64,000 nucleotides of DNA from NCBI RefSeq assembly GCF_030247195.1, contig NC_080670.1, positions 216,678,546 to 216,742,545 of the forward strand. The letters are read 5' to 3'. Origin of the DNA: Topomyia yanbarensis. Lineage: Eukaryota > Arthropoda > Insecta > Diptera > Culicidae. Below the pieces are notes generated by a model. That model was not told the origin of the DNA. It saw only the letters and a program-made list of their open reading frames with translations, and made no database searches. Made by a program: the position numbers and the translations under genes. Shown piece by piece: positions 49,002 through 61,574 of the stretch; within the stretch, counting starts at the first letter, position 1, and every line of letters begins with the position of its first letter.

Positions 49002-52000
49002 AATCAAGATTTCGTGACAGGGCGGGGATAAATTTTCAAATGAAATAAATTAGGGCTAGAAAATGAAGTTAAACACAATGTACACAACGTATTGAGTGGC
49101 TCGCTTATCTTAGTCATGTTCCTATGTCAGTTTCTTGAGGATCCAGTTATGTCAGTTTCTTGAGGATAAAGATATCGATATCCATTCAAAGGAAAAAATC
49201 GATTATCAGTTAAATAAATAACGTCATGATGTGTATGATGAATCCTAGAAATAAATAGGGAATGTCAATAAACTCGACCATTCCCGATTCATATTTGGCA
49301 GTTCTGGTCGTTTTCTTGTTTTCGACTAACAGTAAAACCATTTTGATTCAGAAGTATGTTTTAGAAGGGCGCATGTTTTTTCGTGCACTTATTTAAAAAA
49401 ACGCTTTGAATCCATCTACCAGTGTGATGAGACATTTTTATAACTGTTTTCGAATATTATATCAGTTGAGAACTTTTAGAACATGATATTTCGAGAAATT
49501 TTGAAAGTGAAATTAAATCAGTTGTAAAGTTATAGAAAATAGCCTTTTAAAATGAACGGACAATCGAATTATTACTAATAATTTATGAATACATTATCTA
49601 AGTTCTTCATTCAATGCAATATGTATGCAAAAAGTTAAAAACTGGATTTCCCTTGAGAACTGGGCCAAAAAATCGAAAAAAAAATGTGTTGGCGATCCGA
49701 GAACTAGAACAGAAATTGTAACCCTTGGACCTCTGAAGTACATGCGTACAAAATGCTATAGTCTAATGTTTGTTTTCATTCATTTCATTTAATAATTTTC
49801 AGTTGAGCAATTCTGTCGCAAACTGCATTGTGGAGCGAGGGTCATAACTTACTAAATTTAAGTGTTCCTATTAATTTAGTACACTCTCTTTAACATAAAC
49901 TACTCTAACGAATGAACGAATGGGAGTAGGTTCGATAAATTTTGAAAGAAGCCGTTAAATCAACCACTAAGGGATTACACCACCGCAAAATTAAAAAAAA
50001 AATCGAAATTGATCTTGATTGATTTTATTATTCCATATCAACATTTGAATAGGGCTAATAAGATTTGTGAACAAACTTTTGTTTTGCTGATTCCTCTTAA
50101 TTTGTTATCATTTAACACAGAAAACATTTGAAATCGATTCTACCAAGGGCAAAGATGTTGATTCATGTGCATTTTTCATAAAATTCAACTCTGTAGCGGA
50201 AAAATGAGCGAAATAAGTTTGTTTACAAAAGTCTCATTAGCCCTTTTGAAGAATTACTATTGTATTGATCTTAAATATGGGTCTTCAAAATAATATATCA
50301 AAATATGGAATGCGACAAAAAGCGAATAATAATGGAAAGACAGTATTCGAAAAAGTTCGAGTTTAGAACGACTTTCATTCTACTTGGAGTTACTTATTTC
50401 GCTTCTCATTTTCCGATATTTCCCTTACATAAAGCATTTCGGCTATAACTGATTCAAAAAAAAAAAAAAATACAGGGGGCCCTAAAGATTTCGTTCTTTT
50501 ATTTTTTATTAGTAAAAGTCAAATAAGGGAAGATTACATCATGGAGAAGATAAACCAAATTTTGTCCTTTTCAGAATTGGTTTTGGATTTCCAACAAAAA
50601 AAAATCACTAGAACATTGTTTGTAAGTTCTTTGCGTTTCTCCATCAGTAATTAGTTAACAAATACAATACAAACAAGTTGGAATATCCTTCTCATTATTT
50701 ATCACAAAACACATGTACAGGGGTCAGGAAATAAATTCTTCTTCTAAGGTTAATGTGAACTTTTTCGAACATTGTAAAGAGCGAACTAGATGCGAAGCTC
50801 GCTTCGTCCGAGCAGAGATAAGTTTTACCCCTAAATGTTCGCAGCGATTGTGTCAAACTCATCGATTGCATGTGGTATGCTTGAGAAGGTGCTTCGTGAA
50901 GCTTCGAACAGCAATCAATTCATTTTTCGAAATTTTCCTGCCCTGAATATAGGTTGTTCAGTCCGGACATACTTATCCGCTCGATTGGCATCACCCACTG
51001 AATATGTGTTCCCTTACTATGCCTTTAACTCAATAATTACAGACAATATAAAATATGCAATGGTAAGATAAAGATGAGTCACATTTCGATACCGGTTAAT
51101 TTTCAAAGAATGCAATGCTGACGATGCTGAATTTAGGTTTCTTCTGGTGGTTGTACAATAGCCGTAAAGGATGAAGTCTAATTCTACACTAAGTAACAGC
51201 ATGTATTAATATACCGGCTCTTCCACACCAAAGTATAACTTTCAAAGCTTTGGTTTAAAAACCGTATTTAAAATTACCAAATTTTTAAATAGGAAATTTT
51301 TTGAATTGGCCTCAGATGAAGCTGTCGAATTACACAAAAAGTTTTTTGTATGGCAAGCGATCTGTGGATGTGTCAAGTCAGTTTTTTTATTACATCTGAA
51401 ACCGTCTATCGACAAATCTACATTGACCTCTAAAAGTGACTTCTTGAGGTCTCATGAAGGTCTGAGCTTTGTACTACTTTTGCTTTCCTAAACAGTGGTA
51501 ATCATTTCAACACTCTAGAACTGCACTCTGTTAGAAAATGTAGGGCCGTCGGAAGCTAAAACTTTGTAAAATCGCACTCCTGGTCCTTTCTTCAAAATCA
51601 TCCAGTGCAGTACTCACTGCGTCACTCTTTCGAGTTTGAACCGCTCATATGGTAGTCGGTCTTTGCAAGTATTGCTCTTCTCCCATCCATTCTTCTTCTG
51701 GGCCGCCGTATGTCGTTGTTTATTAAATTTATTACGCATGTCGTTTGCAACTTGGCATTTAACCCAATTATGGAAACAAGTCTGATAGGGAGAGTAGAGA
51801 TGTCAACTTGTCATTAACATTTCGCAGTGAATTTTCACATTCTTTTGGCATATATTTTGTACTTTTTGTACGCATGCTTTGTACTGTAAACTTTGGAAAT
51901 AATCATTGAAATGTTAATAAGAAACAATATTACCGATGGCCGGAGTTCAAATTACTCGTTTCGAATTATCTGAAATTGAACGCGAGCGACTTTCGTACAA

Positions 52001-53850
52001 TTGCTAAGATCCTATTATCTATAGATGAATAGATATCTCTATTATGCGCCACCCAGCTTTATCCTGTTATGTAACGTCCCGTGGTAGAATAATTGCCTAA
52101 ATTGCCTATTCGGCCTTCATATTTCTGTTGGAGGTCACACGTCGCACTCCTGAAAACTTTGATCCAAAGACAAAGTGCACAATAAATCACAATATCTACC
52201 AAGATATATATTGATTGATTTCCCTACCTACTAAAACCAATCCTATCCTGCGACACTCGTGGAGGATGAACTAACATTCCTTCCCACCCCAAAATTGACC
52301 TGCATGGGCGTTACGTCTACGTTATTGATCATACTGTAATCTTAGTCTCTTTAGGTTGCACGTTGAGTATGACTACTCCCAAGTATCATACAATTGATTC
52401 AATATGCAATTTCAACAGCCTTTGATCAATCATGGGAAACTTACGGGCGGTTAACTAAGCTAAGCTAAGCTAACCTCGTTGGAACCAACACCATTCGGTT
52501 TGCTTTGTTCGCTACCATATACTTTGCCTCGTTAAAGTTATTATCGGTCCAATCAGATTAGAGAGTGCTTCTCCTTGCTCCAGTCCAATCCTAAGCAAAT
52601 CGCCTGTATCTCCGGCATGATTTTAATCCATTAAGCGCCACACGAGTCAACTTAGTAAGTTTTATTGGAGAGCCTTGTCCAAGCATTATCTGACACAGTT
52701 TCGCTTCACTCGATCACACGCCGCCTTGAAATCCGCAAATATATTTATGATGAATCCGTGATATGAATTTGTGCCATTTATCTAGAATTTGTCGAAGGAT
52801 AAACATCTGGTTCGTCTTTAATTGTTCTTCTCGAAACCCGCTTTGGCCATCGCAGATCAGAGGCGGATCCGGGTGGTCCGGACCCCCTCCCAAGAATTTT
52901 GAGAAATTTTAGGATGCCGCACTCGCATACGATCCCCGGTTTTGTACTCGGTTTAGTTTACGTTCGAATCTAAAGGGGTCGGCCATCGAATGAAAAAAGT
53001 TTACTTTCATCGTCAAGGAGGTGGAGCTTCGAACGAAAACTAGCCTGGCTCACGTTGTCTGTCGATCGTACGGGCCAATTATGGCGCAGATAATAACTGT
53101 TTTCACAAAATCAATTATTTCCGTTATTTTCAGTAATTGTTTTCAAATCACGTATGCTCTTATCCACCCATCTTAAATAAACCGACTGAAATCACAATTC
53201 TTTCTGTTCAAGATTTGTGGCTCGATGTATGAAATCAGCGGAAACCAATCACTAACGAGCTTCGTTCAGATTACTTAGAAACGGTTTTCCCGTGTATATT
53301 CTACCTTCCACCCAAATACAGTTGAATCAGAAAGGATTTCACTGTAATAGTTATTTTACTTGAGATTATGGCACTTTTTGAGAAAATTAGAATGATGGCA
53401 AGCCAGGGAATCGGTTTTCTCACATGCCGTTTCGATCAAGTGCTTAATTGCTTCGCATAACCAGTCCTCCCTAACTTTTAGAAATTCTGCCACGGTCCAG
53501 TCCTCTTCTCGACATTTTAAGCATTTTAAAGGCGATTCAATCTTCATATATAGTTAAATCATCCAATCAATTTATTTGTTAGATCCTTAGTTTATCTAAT
53601 GAACACCGCACAAAGCAAAAAATGATTGTTAGGAATATTTACCCAATACCATGAACCGAACCTGCACCAATGATTTCCGCTAAAAGATTCTTATTTCGTT
53701 CATGCCATCGCCCAGAAATGAGCTCAACTCCCCGCTGCCGTTATTCAAATACATACTTCTGAATAATAGTTTCAAAAACTATCCTACCAATTAAACCGAA
53801 ACCCGAAAAAAACTAACAACAAAAAATAGCAGCTCCACTTTGCCGAAAAG
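49002..53850. other. FoxP intron, right part: repeats and AT-rich DNA, no exon recognised
   Basis: An A-run of about 15 lies at 50458, followed by CAGGGGGCCC. A short (TAAGC)n run is at about 52456-52472. CAGAGGCGGATCCGGGTGGT, followed by CCGGACCCCC, lies at about 52857-52890 and looks like an end motif of a common insect repeat. No FoxP-like peptide was found. Confidence 0.4.
50717..50946. mobile_element. Possible MITE with CAGGAAA ends
   Basis: Left AGGGGTCAGGAAATAAATTC and right GAAATTTTCCTGCCCT are imperfect inverted ends. The same end sequence occurs at 47474. The interior is rich in TTCG and GAAGC words (GCGAAGCTCGCTTCG). Confidence 0.35.
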
Positions 53851-55260
53851 AAATCGATCGATCAATTAGCCCGAATCGCTTTTAGCGCCTCTTCTGGTTT
53901 TGCCTGGTTGTGGTGTTGTTGTTGTGATTGTGCGAATTGCCGCCGAACAAAAAGCCGCCTTTTCAGTTTCTCTGTCGAGTGCCGCCGCAAACTCCTCGTT
54001 CGCCTGCTCTGTTTCCCGAGGTTGATCACTGATGATGATGATGATGTCGAGGTTATAGGACCAACGTCCGATCGCAACCATGCCTGATGCCGCCGATTTT
54101 GTTGCGAGTTTGTTAAAGCGCGGCTTCGTAATAATGATTGTGCTCGCGCTTGCTGCCATCATCGGTGCCCGTTGTGTAGCAAGAACGCTACACACAAGTA
54201 GTAAAGTAGGCTGCGCGGTTCCAAGCGGAAAAAGGCACTAACATAAAGTATACACATTCATCCTCACGTGTATGTGGAAGCGCTCTGTCTGTTGAGATTA
54301 ATAACGAAGTGAGGGCGAGAGGAAGCGAGAGGACAGAAACAACGAAAAAATGTTTCTCAGCTCCCGTTCTGGTTTGGAAGTTTGAAAGATGGTGGCTCTG
54401 GGGCGGTGAAGCGTGAGCGGGGACGAACGGCTTCAATTCAATGAATATTTAAAACAATTATTTCTCTATTTGGTGTTTTCCGATGCTTTGCGGCATGCCG
54501 CCGCCGTCGGTCGGTCGGTTTGTAGGCTCTAATTAATAGTTTGGAGCATTTTAATACTTCTTATTGATTGTTTCTGATGCTGCGGCCGAAAAGCAACGAA
54601 AAGTAGTGGAATTACGATCGAAAATAAACCGAGATAAAATGCGTGAAGCTGTTTTGATTGGTGGCGTAATCGTGACGTCAATGAAGCCTTGTAAGTTGCC
54701 AATGGTTAAGGACATTTTACTAATAAATAGAAGCGCAAGTAAAAAATGTAATCATAGGTGGATTACTCGTTTTTTGAAACTGTATCCATCTGCTAGTTAT
54801 TTTGCCTTTACTTCGTACGGGTCGATTGTTTTTTACCCTGGCTAAACCCAAACAAATAAAAAGAGCGAACAATGCGGAATCGGTTATAAAATAGATGAGT
54901 ACATCCGCCTACTCAGCTTCCTCCACTAGCCTTGTTCAGCCGCGAAAAGAAAAAAAAAAACAAAAAAAGCGGAATTACAGTTAATTCTTTTAATTTAACT
55001 GTTTTGTTGTATTCCACAAACGAATTGATTTGCGCGGTGATGTTTCAATGGAAAACTAGCAGTCATCACCGGGGCACACGCATAGTAGGCCGTTTTGTGT
55101 TTTTGCTTTGGGGTGTTGCGTTGCGTTTGGGAAGCTCTTCCACCAGTGATGCCGCCTTATTAGAGAGCGGCTCGCGTAGGCCTACTGTGTGTAGTAGCAC
55201 CGCCGCCGACCAAATGGTGCCGATGGTGGTGAAGGATGAAAATGGCCGATCGATATAATA
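53851..55260. other. GC-richer, low-repeat block in the FoxP intron
   Basis: Single-copy-looking DNA with trinucleotide runs (TTG at 53917, GATGATGATGATG at about 54030). Minus-strand frames at 53862-54195 are Ser/Thr/Arg-rich and could be untranslated exon. A plus-strand ATG in good context at 54080 gives a 53-residue frame with a hydrophobic segment (FVIMIVLALAAIIG). Neither has support beyond openness. An enhancer or alternative 5' exon is plausible. Confidence 0.25.
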
Positions 55261-57044
55261 GCGAGCGAAATGAATAAAAAAACAACGGTGGCTGCTTAAT
55301 ATGTACCCACGGTATTAGGTAATTTAAATGGTATTCGATAATTGTCGCTATTAGTTCATGTTCAACGAACCATTATCTTTTTTTGTTGAAGGCACTTTCG
55401 ATTGATTTCAATCGGTATTGCCTAATAATACGAGTTTTTAATAAGTAGAACAAGAAGTGCATCCCCATATATTGAACTGTTGAAATATTCTACATCAACA
55501 AATTTAGTCTTACACAAAATTTTTCACCTAATCGCACTTTACCGTGTAAAATCCATTGCCAGTACCAGCAGCGGTACCGAAAGTGGCCGTGCATTGAAAC
55601 AAACTTACCGCGTGTAGGAGTAATTGAAAGGAAGCAAAAACAATCAAACAAATAACCACAGGCAGACCCTGAAGAGAGTTTGAATGAAGAAGGCCTCGGT
55701 GGAGAAAAATAAACATTATGCTAATATGTACCACTTTTTTCCTTCTCTCTCACTCTCGATCGGTACGTAGATCGCCTTCATCATCATCATCGAAGAAGGC
55801 TTGAAAATCGAAACGAAACAGAACAGGTAGATATGTGGGGGGTAGTTGGAGAAAGGGAACTAGGGGGTTAAAATCAATTTCATTTTTTTTTTCGTTCCTA
55901 CCAGTTTTCGTAATGCAAAATCGTCTCGAGATTTGAAACCACAACAACCATACACACTACACTGCTCTGGCACGGGAGCATGGGTGAGGCAGCCGGTCTC
56001 GGGTTGGGCGCAATCGGAAAAATATTTACATTAATCTGTAAAACAATAAATAAGCTATAAAGTGTTATGAATGGATATTTACAAACAGTTTCGACGCCGG
56101 GCTTTGCTTTTAGCAAGAGAGGGCCACAGAACAACGACGATGAATGCTCGATGTTCGGCAAGCGAAAAGCTTTTTCGGGCGATGGATTTGAAAAGTGTTG
56201 AACCGGGCACAGCAATATAATTATCTAGATCTTTTATTCATGATGTTAGGATTGGTACCCGGGTAAACTAAGCAGGCCACGGTTTTTTTTGTTTCTGCAT
56301 GTTTGCTTTTTTTTTGTTCGTCTTGTAAGAAATGTGAACCATGTAGCGAAATGATGGTTTTGATTTAATTTTCTGCCATTCTGTGCTGTTCCCAGACGCG
56401 TCGGCCAAGAAGTGTCATGGAATCACTCAAAATTGATGGGTGTGAGGCAAAGTGAGCTAGATGGAGTGATTCGGAAGCAGTATGAAATAATACGTCGAAG
56501 CCAAGTGATAGAAGCAGGAGGATGATGATGGAGCAAAAACCACGAGCCGATCCGACGCCGTTGATAAAAAAGAGAGTCAGCTTCGGGTAGTAGATTACAT
56601 TGATAGCGGTAGGCGTCTAATGCATATCGGGATTTTGTTTCGCAATCCCAGCCGGTAATCTAATTTGGCAGGTGTAAAAAACAGTGTAACTATGTCGTAT
56701 AAATTGGAAGTTTGTTTTTGATGTTTTATGCAACATTTTGTTTAGTTGAGGATTTAGAAACATTGTTTTTGCCGTTATGTTGTTGATGAAAGAAAATAGC
56801 ATGAATGGAGTAGGATTGTTCTTGATAAGACTCAACTTGAATTTAAACAAGTATGGCCTAAATAGGCACGTTTAGTCTATACCTTCTATACCTCATACAA
56901 CCCTATTCGAATCTACAATCCGCATCTTACGGTTCCGGACCACAGTAAAAATACTGTCAACAATTATGAGTAAATATTTCACTGAATTACATGAAAAGTG
57001 TATAGCATCACAGTAGGCATTTATTGTCAGGATAAGTTAATTCG
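55261..57044. other. No gene recognised; FoxP first intron near the 5' exon
   Basis: Ordinary mixed sequence with short homopolymers. No splice-bounded frame resembles FoxP. Confidence 0.4.
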
Positions 57045-57105
57045 GTTTCGCGACGCGCTTGTTGCTATAAAGCCATGATTCATTGTAACCAGCGCGTCGC
57101 GAAAC
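57045..57105. repeat. CpG-rich palindrome (19-bp arms)
   Basis: GTTTCGCGACGCGCTTGTT at 57045-57063 pairs with AACCAGCGCGTCGCGAAAC at 57087-57105 with one G/T pair, around a 23-base loop. It stands out in AT-rich DNA and lies about 130 bases inside the intron from the presumed first-exon donor. Confidence 0.8.
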
Positions 57106-57239
57106 AAGCCTGCGCGCTTGTGAGGATTTTCCATTTTTGAGCTAAGTCCTGGATATGTACTGTACATCTCTACCGAACGGCCTATTTCCGTTTTGTTATT
57201 TAATAGTCAATATAAAAGAAAGTAATTTACGTTACTCAC

Positions 57240-58130
57240 CTTAATGCAAACAACGCATTGCTAGCTGAAATCCTGCGAACATCACCTTTTTCGTCGTAAA
57301 ACTTTTCTTCAAAGCTGGATTCGTTATAATAAACGCCAAACTCGGTAGCTGCATTCTTTTCCAACTCATAATGAACTTTTCTTTCCCCTTCACACGCGAC
57401 ACGCATTATTCCCCATTTTTTCTTCACCAACGACCAACACGCATTGATACGGTGATCAGCGCAGTAGGCGAACGAAACATTTTCTTCGCTGTGAAGCTGC
57501 TGCAGCGGGTGGCACCATTTTGATTTTTTTTTCACACTAAACACGGCACAATTTTTCTTCCCCTGGCGATAGCTATTTACACTTGATATTTTCTTCTTCT
57601 GGTAGCTTAAAACACATTTTCTTTTCATCAATAAATTTAACGCCTAGAACAATGGCTTTCGGCCATGATCGACGGATCGCGAAAACCGGAACGGAACCAA
57701 ACAACGCCAACATACTGACGCGATATTCGAATCGAGCCATTCTCGCACATTCAGCGATTTTCACATGCAATTTGATTGCCAAAAAAAACGAGACTTTCGT
57801 CTCCAAAACAGCTCTACTAATCGAAATCGACACACGCTTTTGTTTCACCATCTTTTTTTTCGACCGAGACGCACGCACGCACTCCACGAATGCTTGAGCA
57901 ACTTTCACCGGCAAGCGATCGAATCGAATTGAACAGAACACAGCAAACGCGCGGTGCTCGCCGCGCATCGCGTTCTCTGCTGCACACAAGAAGACGAACC
58001 GGATCTGTTTTCGGCTCGAATAACGGTTGCTTGCGCTTGTGTTGGTGAAAGCGAACAGCTTGCATCTAGCGTGCGTGGCGTGGTACCTATCCAGCCGCGA
58101 TCGATTCGCGACGCAAGTATGACCTTGAAT
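57240..58130 (-). other. FoxP: Probable 5' untranslated first exon of FoxP
   Basis: On the FoxP strand the block ends at a consensus donor, GCATTAAG|GTGAGT (57240/57239). The sequence before it has the high CpG, GTGCGTGCGTGCG and purine runs typical of insect 5' ends. Overlapping frames of 131, 138, 82 and 96 codons fill it, but none resembles a FoxP N-terminus, and one frame stops within the donor (AGG TGA). The most economical reading is a long leader with upstream ORFs, spliced across about 17 kb to a coding exon not found here. The transcription start is not fixed; about 58130 is a guess. It might instead belong to another minus-strand transcript. Confidence 0.35.
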
Positions 58131-58520
58131 AAAACGAATTTCGAAAGTCGAAGTGTGCGTTGAAGTAAAAGGGTGCTGCTGCTGTTGCGGGGCAATTTGC
58201 GTTGAAGTTAATTTTATGTAACTGAAATGATAATCTCTAGGGCGGTTGACCCAATACTTGTGCTAGTGCACAGTGTTTTAGAATGTCGTTTTCGTGCTCA
58301 AAATTAATAGCGTCTAAACCGTTAAGTTTAGAAGAATATTTTGTTCAGAGATGTTTTTGACTTTATGATTGCGATTGTGCAGGAATATATCTTTCAGTGA
58401 TTAATTTACCTATAAGGGATAAACAAAATTTATTTTCTGAGCTAATTAAGATGTAGACTTTGTGTATTCGGAAAAGTTGTAGCAAATGTTACTGCAAATG
58501 AAATTGCTGAAGACATGATA

Positions 58521-60236
58521 CACTGAAGTCTTTTTTATGTGGTTTTTTATGCAACTTTTTCATGCGGATTTTCAAAGTTATGCGGTTTTTTTGTGCGGAT
58601 TTTCAAAGTTATGTGATTCTTTTTATGCTGCTTCCTTTCAATTTTTAGGGCATCACCTGAAGCGACTTTTATCGAAAGATAGATTCTCGTGAATGCACAT
58701 GCTTAAACAAAAGACATAAAATGTTCATATTTTTATTTTAGATTATAAATTACTACTCTTTGGGTTAAGGATATGGGTTAAGCATTCTTGATGCAGTGAA
58801 AATAAAAACAGAAAATGACTGAATACCTTTTTACCTTTCTCATAATAAAACTTATGCAATCGGTCGGAATTTTGGCTTCTTAACCGAGGCCCGCAGAACC
58901 GAATCTCTTATACCTTTCGACTCAGTTCGGCGAGATCGGAAAAAGCGCGTAGATTTTTTTTTACATGCTGGTAAAGCTTTTACGCACACGTTCAGTAGAT
59001 AGACCATACTATTCCTCTAAATTCCAACAAGAAGTCCGACATTTGCCTGATCCCCCGGATTCCATTTGAAATGACTACTTCGGGGGGAGGCGTGCTAATG
59101 CACTTCACTTGATTCCAGGTCTAGCTGGTCGTGCTAGATTTCGCTTGTCTCGTAACCGCCATATCAGTCCTGCACGGCATGATATTCTACATGCCTTCCT
59201 CTCTACGTTGACCAGTTGAATGGCGTGGTCGATCCGGCGATTTCAGTTGGAGGGTGGCTTCCGGTTCACTGGTGCCCCAACGACCCTGGTGATTTATTGC
59301 TTTCGGTGCTACTCGGCGTAGTCCCCGACGGTGGAGCTAGCCTACCTCAGCGAAGAGTTCCCCGACGAAAGAATGTCTCCGGCAACCGTTGACGGACACG
59401 TTATACTTCCTTAGATGCAGTCCGACAGAAAGCCGAGGTCAGTCCAGCGATTCCCGGTGGAGGATTGCGTCCGGTTCACTGGTGCCCCGATGATTCAAGC
59501 CGGCGATTCGCTACGCACTACTCGGAATAGTCCCCGGCGGTGGATCTTTCCTACTCCGACGAAGAGTTCCCCGGCAGTGGAAGATCTTCCGAAACCGATG
59601 CTACCCAGGCAGATGCCGAGGTCGGTCCTGCGATTCTGGGTTGAGGGTGACTTCCAGTTGACAGGCGCCCCGATGAGCATTTGCCGGAGCTACTTTCCAA
59701 TCTACTCGAACTAGTCCCCGGCGGTGGGCCTAGTCTACTCCGACGGAGAAATTTCCCGACGGTGAAATTTCTCTCGAAATCGTTATCTCGATGCTGGTCG
59801 GTTAGGTGCCGAGGTCAGTCTTGCGAATCCGGGGAGTCACGGTTCCGACAGCATAAGTCATTAAGTGACTTTACGCTTGTCTGGACATGCCGCAGACTCA
59901 GGTGATTTAATGCCAAAAGATCCTGACTCCTGCGTTGCAGAAGAAAAAGGCTTAAGTAGCCGGGAAATTCTAAGCTTGCTCATAATACCCTACTCCACGC
60001 TTTTCTAAACTTTCTTACTTCAAATCCTTGCTCTTCCTTGAGTACTATCGCTCTTAATATTGAAAAATATTTCACACCTTATGTGTTTTTATGCGGATTT
60101 TCAAAATTATGCAGTTTTTTATGCGGATTTTCAAAGTTATGCGGTTTTTTTATGCGGATTTTCAAAGTTATGCGGTTTTTCTTATGCGGATTTTTTTTAT
60201 GCGGTACGTATCCCCCGCATACAAAAAACTTCAGTG
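58521..60236. mobile_element. 1.7 kb TIR element with subterminal repeats and internal minisatellite
   Basis: Ends CACTGAAGTCTTTTTTATG and, inverted, ...ACAAAAAACTTCAGTG are flanked by TA at 58519-58520 and 60237-60238. Near each end sit tandem copies of TTATGCGGATTTTCAAAG and TTATGCGGTTTTT: about two on the left and four on the right. The middle (58850-59960) is GC-richer and holds a minisatellite. No transposase was recognised, so it is non-autonomous. TA flanks suggest a Tc1/mariner-type target, though the class is inference. Confidence 0.65.
59230..59850 (+). repeat. Minisatellite with 184-209 bp period
   Basis: Three or more diverged copies of a unit with TAGTCCCCGGCGGTGG, CTACTCCGACGAAGAGTTCC, GATGCCGAGGTCAGTCC and GGTTCACTGGTGCCCC. 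TAGTCCCC starts at about 59319, 59528 and 59712. One plus-strand frame translates it into repeats such as PRSVQRFPVEDCVRFTGAP. This is a consequence of the repeat, not evidence of a gene. Confidence 0.75.
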
Positions 60237-60238
60237 TA

Positions 60239-60800
60239 TATCAAACTTTAACGGATTTCAAGTTATGGAACATTTTATATAGAGGATCCCCCAAAATTAG
60301 AATTTAGTGATAACCTTTTTAGTCATCCCTAGTAATGAAGAAAAAAAAGGTATTTCCGAACATTTAACTAATTTTAAGGCAAGCATATTCATTAATAAAT
60401 TCATGTTTCTAGTATTACTTGTATGAATTTATGCATTTATAATATTAAATGTCTGCATGAAATGCTTCTTCTGTGCGGACTTCAAAACGGTTCAACTATT
60501 TTGCTAGCACTAGCACTTTTTTTCTAAGTGCAAACATTGTATCATTTGGATGTTTGTAATCTGTTGGTACAAAAGATGAGGAGGTTTTATGCCTGCTGGA
60601 GAGCGAGATTGAAAGGATTTCAGCTCCAGCGGGCTTTTCCCTGCTCCCAAATAAAACAATAAAACAACAATAAGTGAAAACGAAACCCATCACGTAAATT
60701 TTGCATAAGAATTTCAATAATAAAATAAACCGTATTTTCCATTAGTAAATAGTATAGCTTTGGTTATTTTCTTTTTTTGACATAAAAACGTGTAGCACAG
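60239..60800. other. No gene recognised
   Basis: AT-rich spacer between two elements. Nothing but short frames. Confidence 0.5.
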
Positions 60801-61225
60801 TTCTTAGATTAAGAGGTTCTATACAAAGTTGGGGCTCAAAGATCAATTTTTTATTGCATATTCTGACAGAACATATGCATTTTCTAGAAGATTTATGCGT
60901 GATTTCGTCCAGAGCGAAGCACTAGATTTTAAATTACAAAGCGCAGGTTCAAATCTCAACGCGCAAGTTCTACTCATTAGTACTTGGCGGCACACAATCC
61001 GAAGTTCTTTTTCTTTTGGTCGAATATAAGGCAAATTTTGTTAATTTTTTGTGGAATGATTAAGGGGTTATATACAAAGTTGGAACTCACAAAATAGAAT
61101 TTTCTTTATTGAATATTCTGAAAGTACATACTTTTGAAAATATCTGTGCGAAATTTCATTCAGATCGGAGCACTAAATTTTAAATTACACCCGTTTGCAG
61201 CGCGCTGGTTCTTCTACGAATGAAG
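60801..61225 (+). repeat. Two diverged tandem copies of a 250-bp repeat
   Basis: AAGAGGTTCTATACAAAGTTGG at about 60810 and AAGGGGTTATATACAAAGTTGG at about 61062 each begin a unit. Both units continue through TTTATTG(C/A)ATATTCTGA and GCACTA(G/A)ATTTTAAATTACA. The two are about 252 bp apart. Confidence 0.7.
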
Positions 61226-61574
61226 CGGACACAAAACTTTAAACGCAATTATCTCGGAATGAAGATTTTTGAAAAGTATCGTTGCGGTGAACGTGATATC
61301 TCAAAAACTAGTCATCCGATTTTCAAAAAAAAATTGAATTGTTTGTATTTACATTCTTGTGTACTTGAACGCTCCTATTTTCATAAAAAAATTCGATTCT
61401 TTGCAGTGAATTTTTGTTTGAACACCACAAAAATCAATTTTTTGGTCAACATGTTATCTTCGCGAGAAAAAAAAAATTTGATTGTGAAACCGATCCGTTC
61501 AAGTACACCACAATACATTTTTCTTCAATCTTTTTAGTTTTTGGATTTCGGTTTAGCGGTTTCGGCTGGGAGAG

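Noticed and set aside
54080..54241. 53-residue plus-strand frame with a hydrophobic segment
   Set aside because: It has good ATG context but no homologue I recognise and no splice or promoter support. Kept only as a note in the surrounding block.
57236..57989. 131- and 138-codon minus-strand frames as real proteins
   Set aside because: They overlap in different phases and one stops inside the splice donor. A leader exon explains them better.
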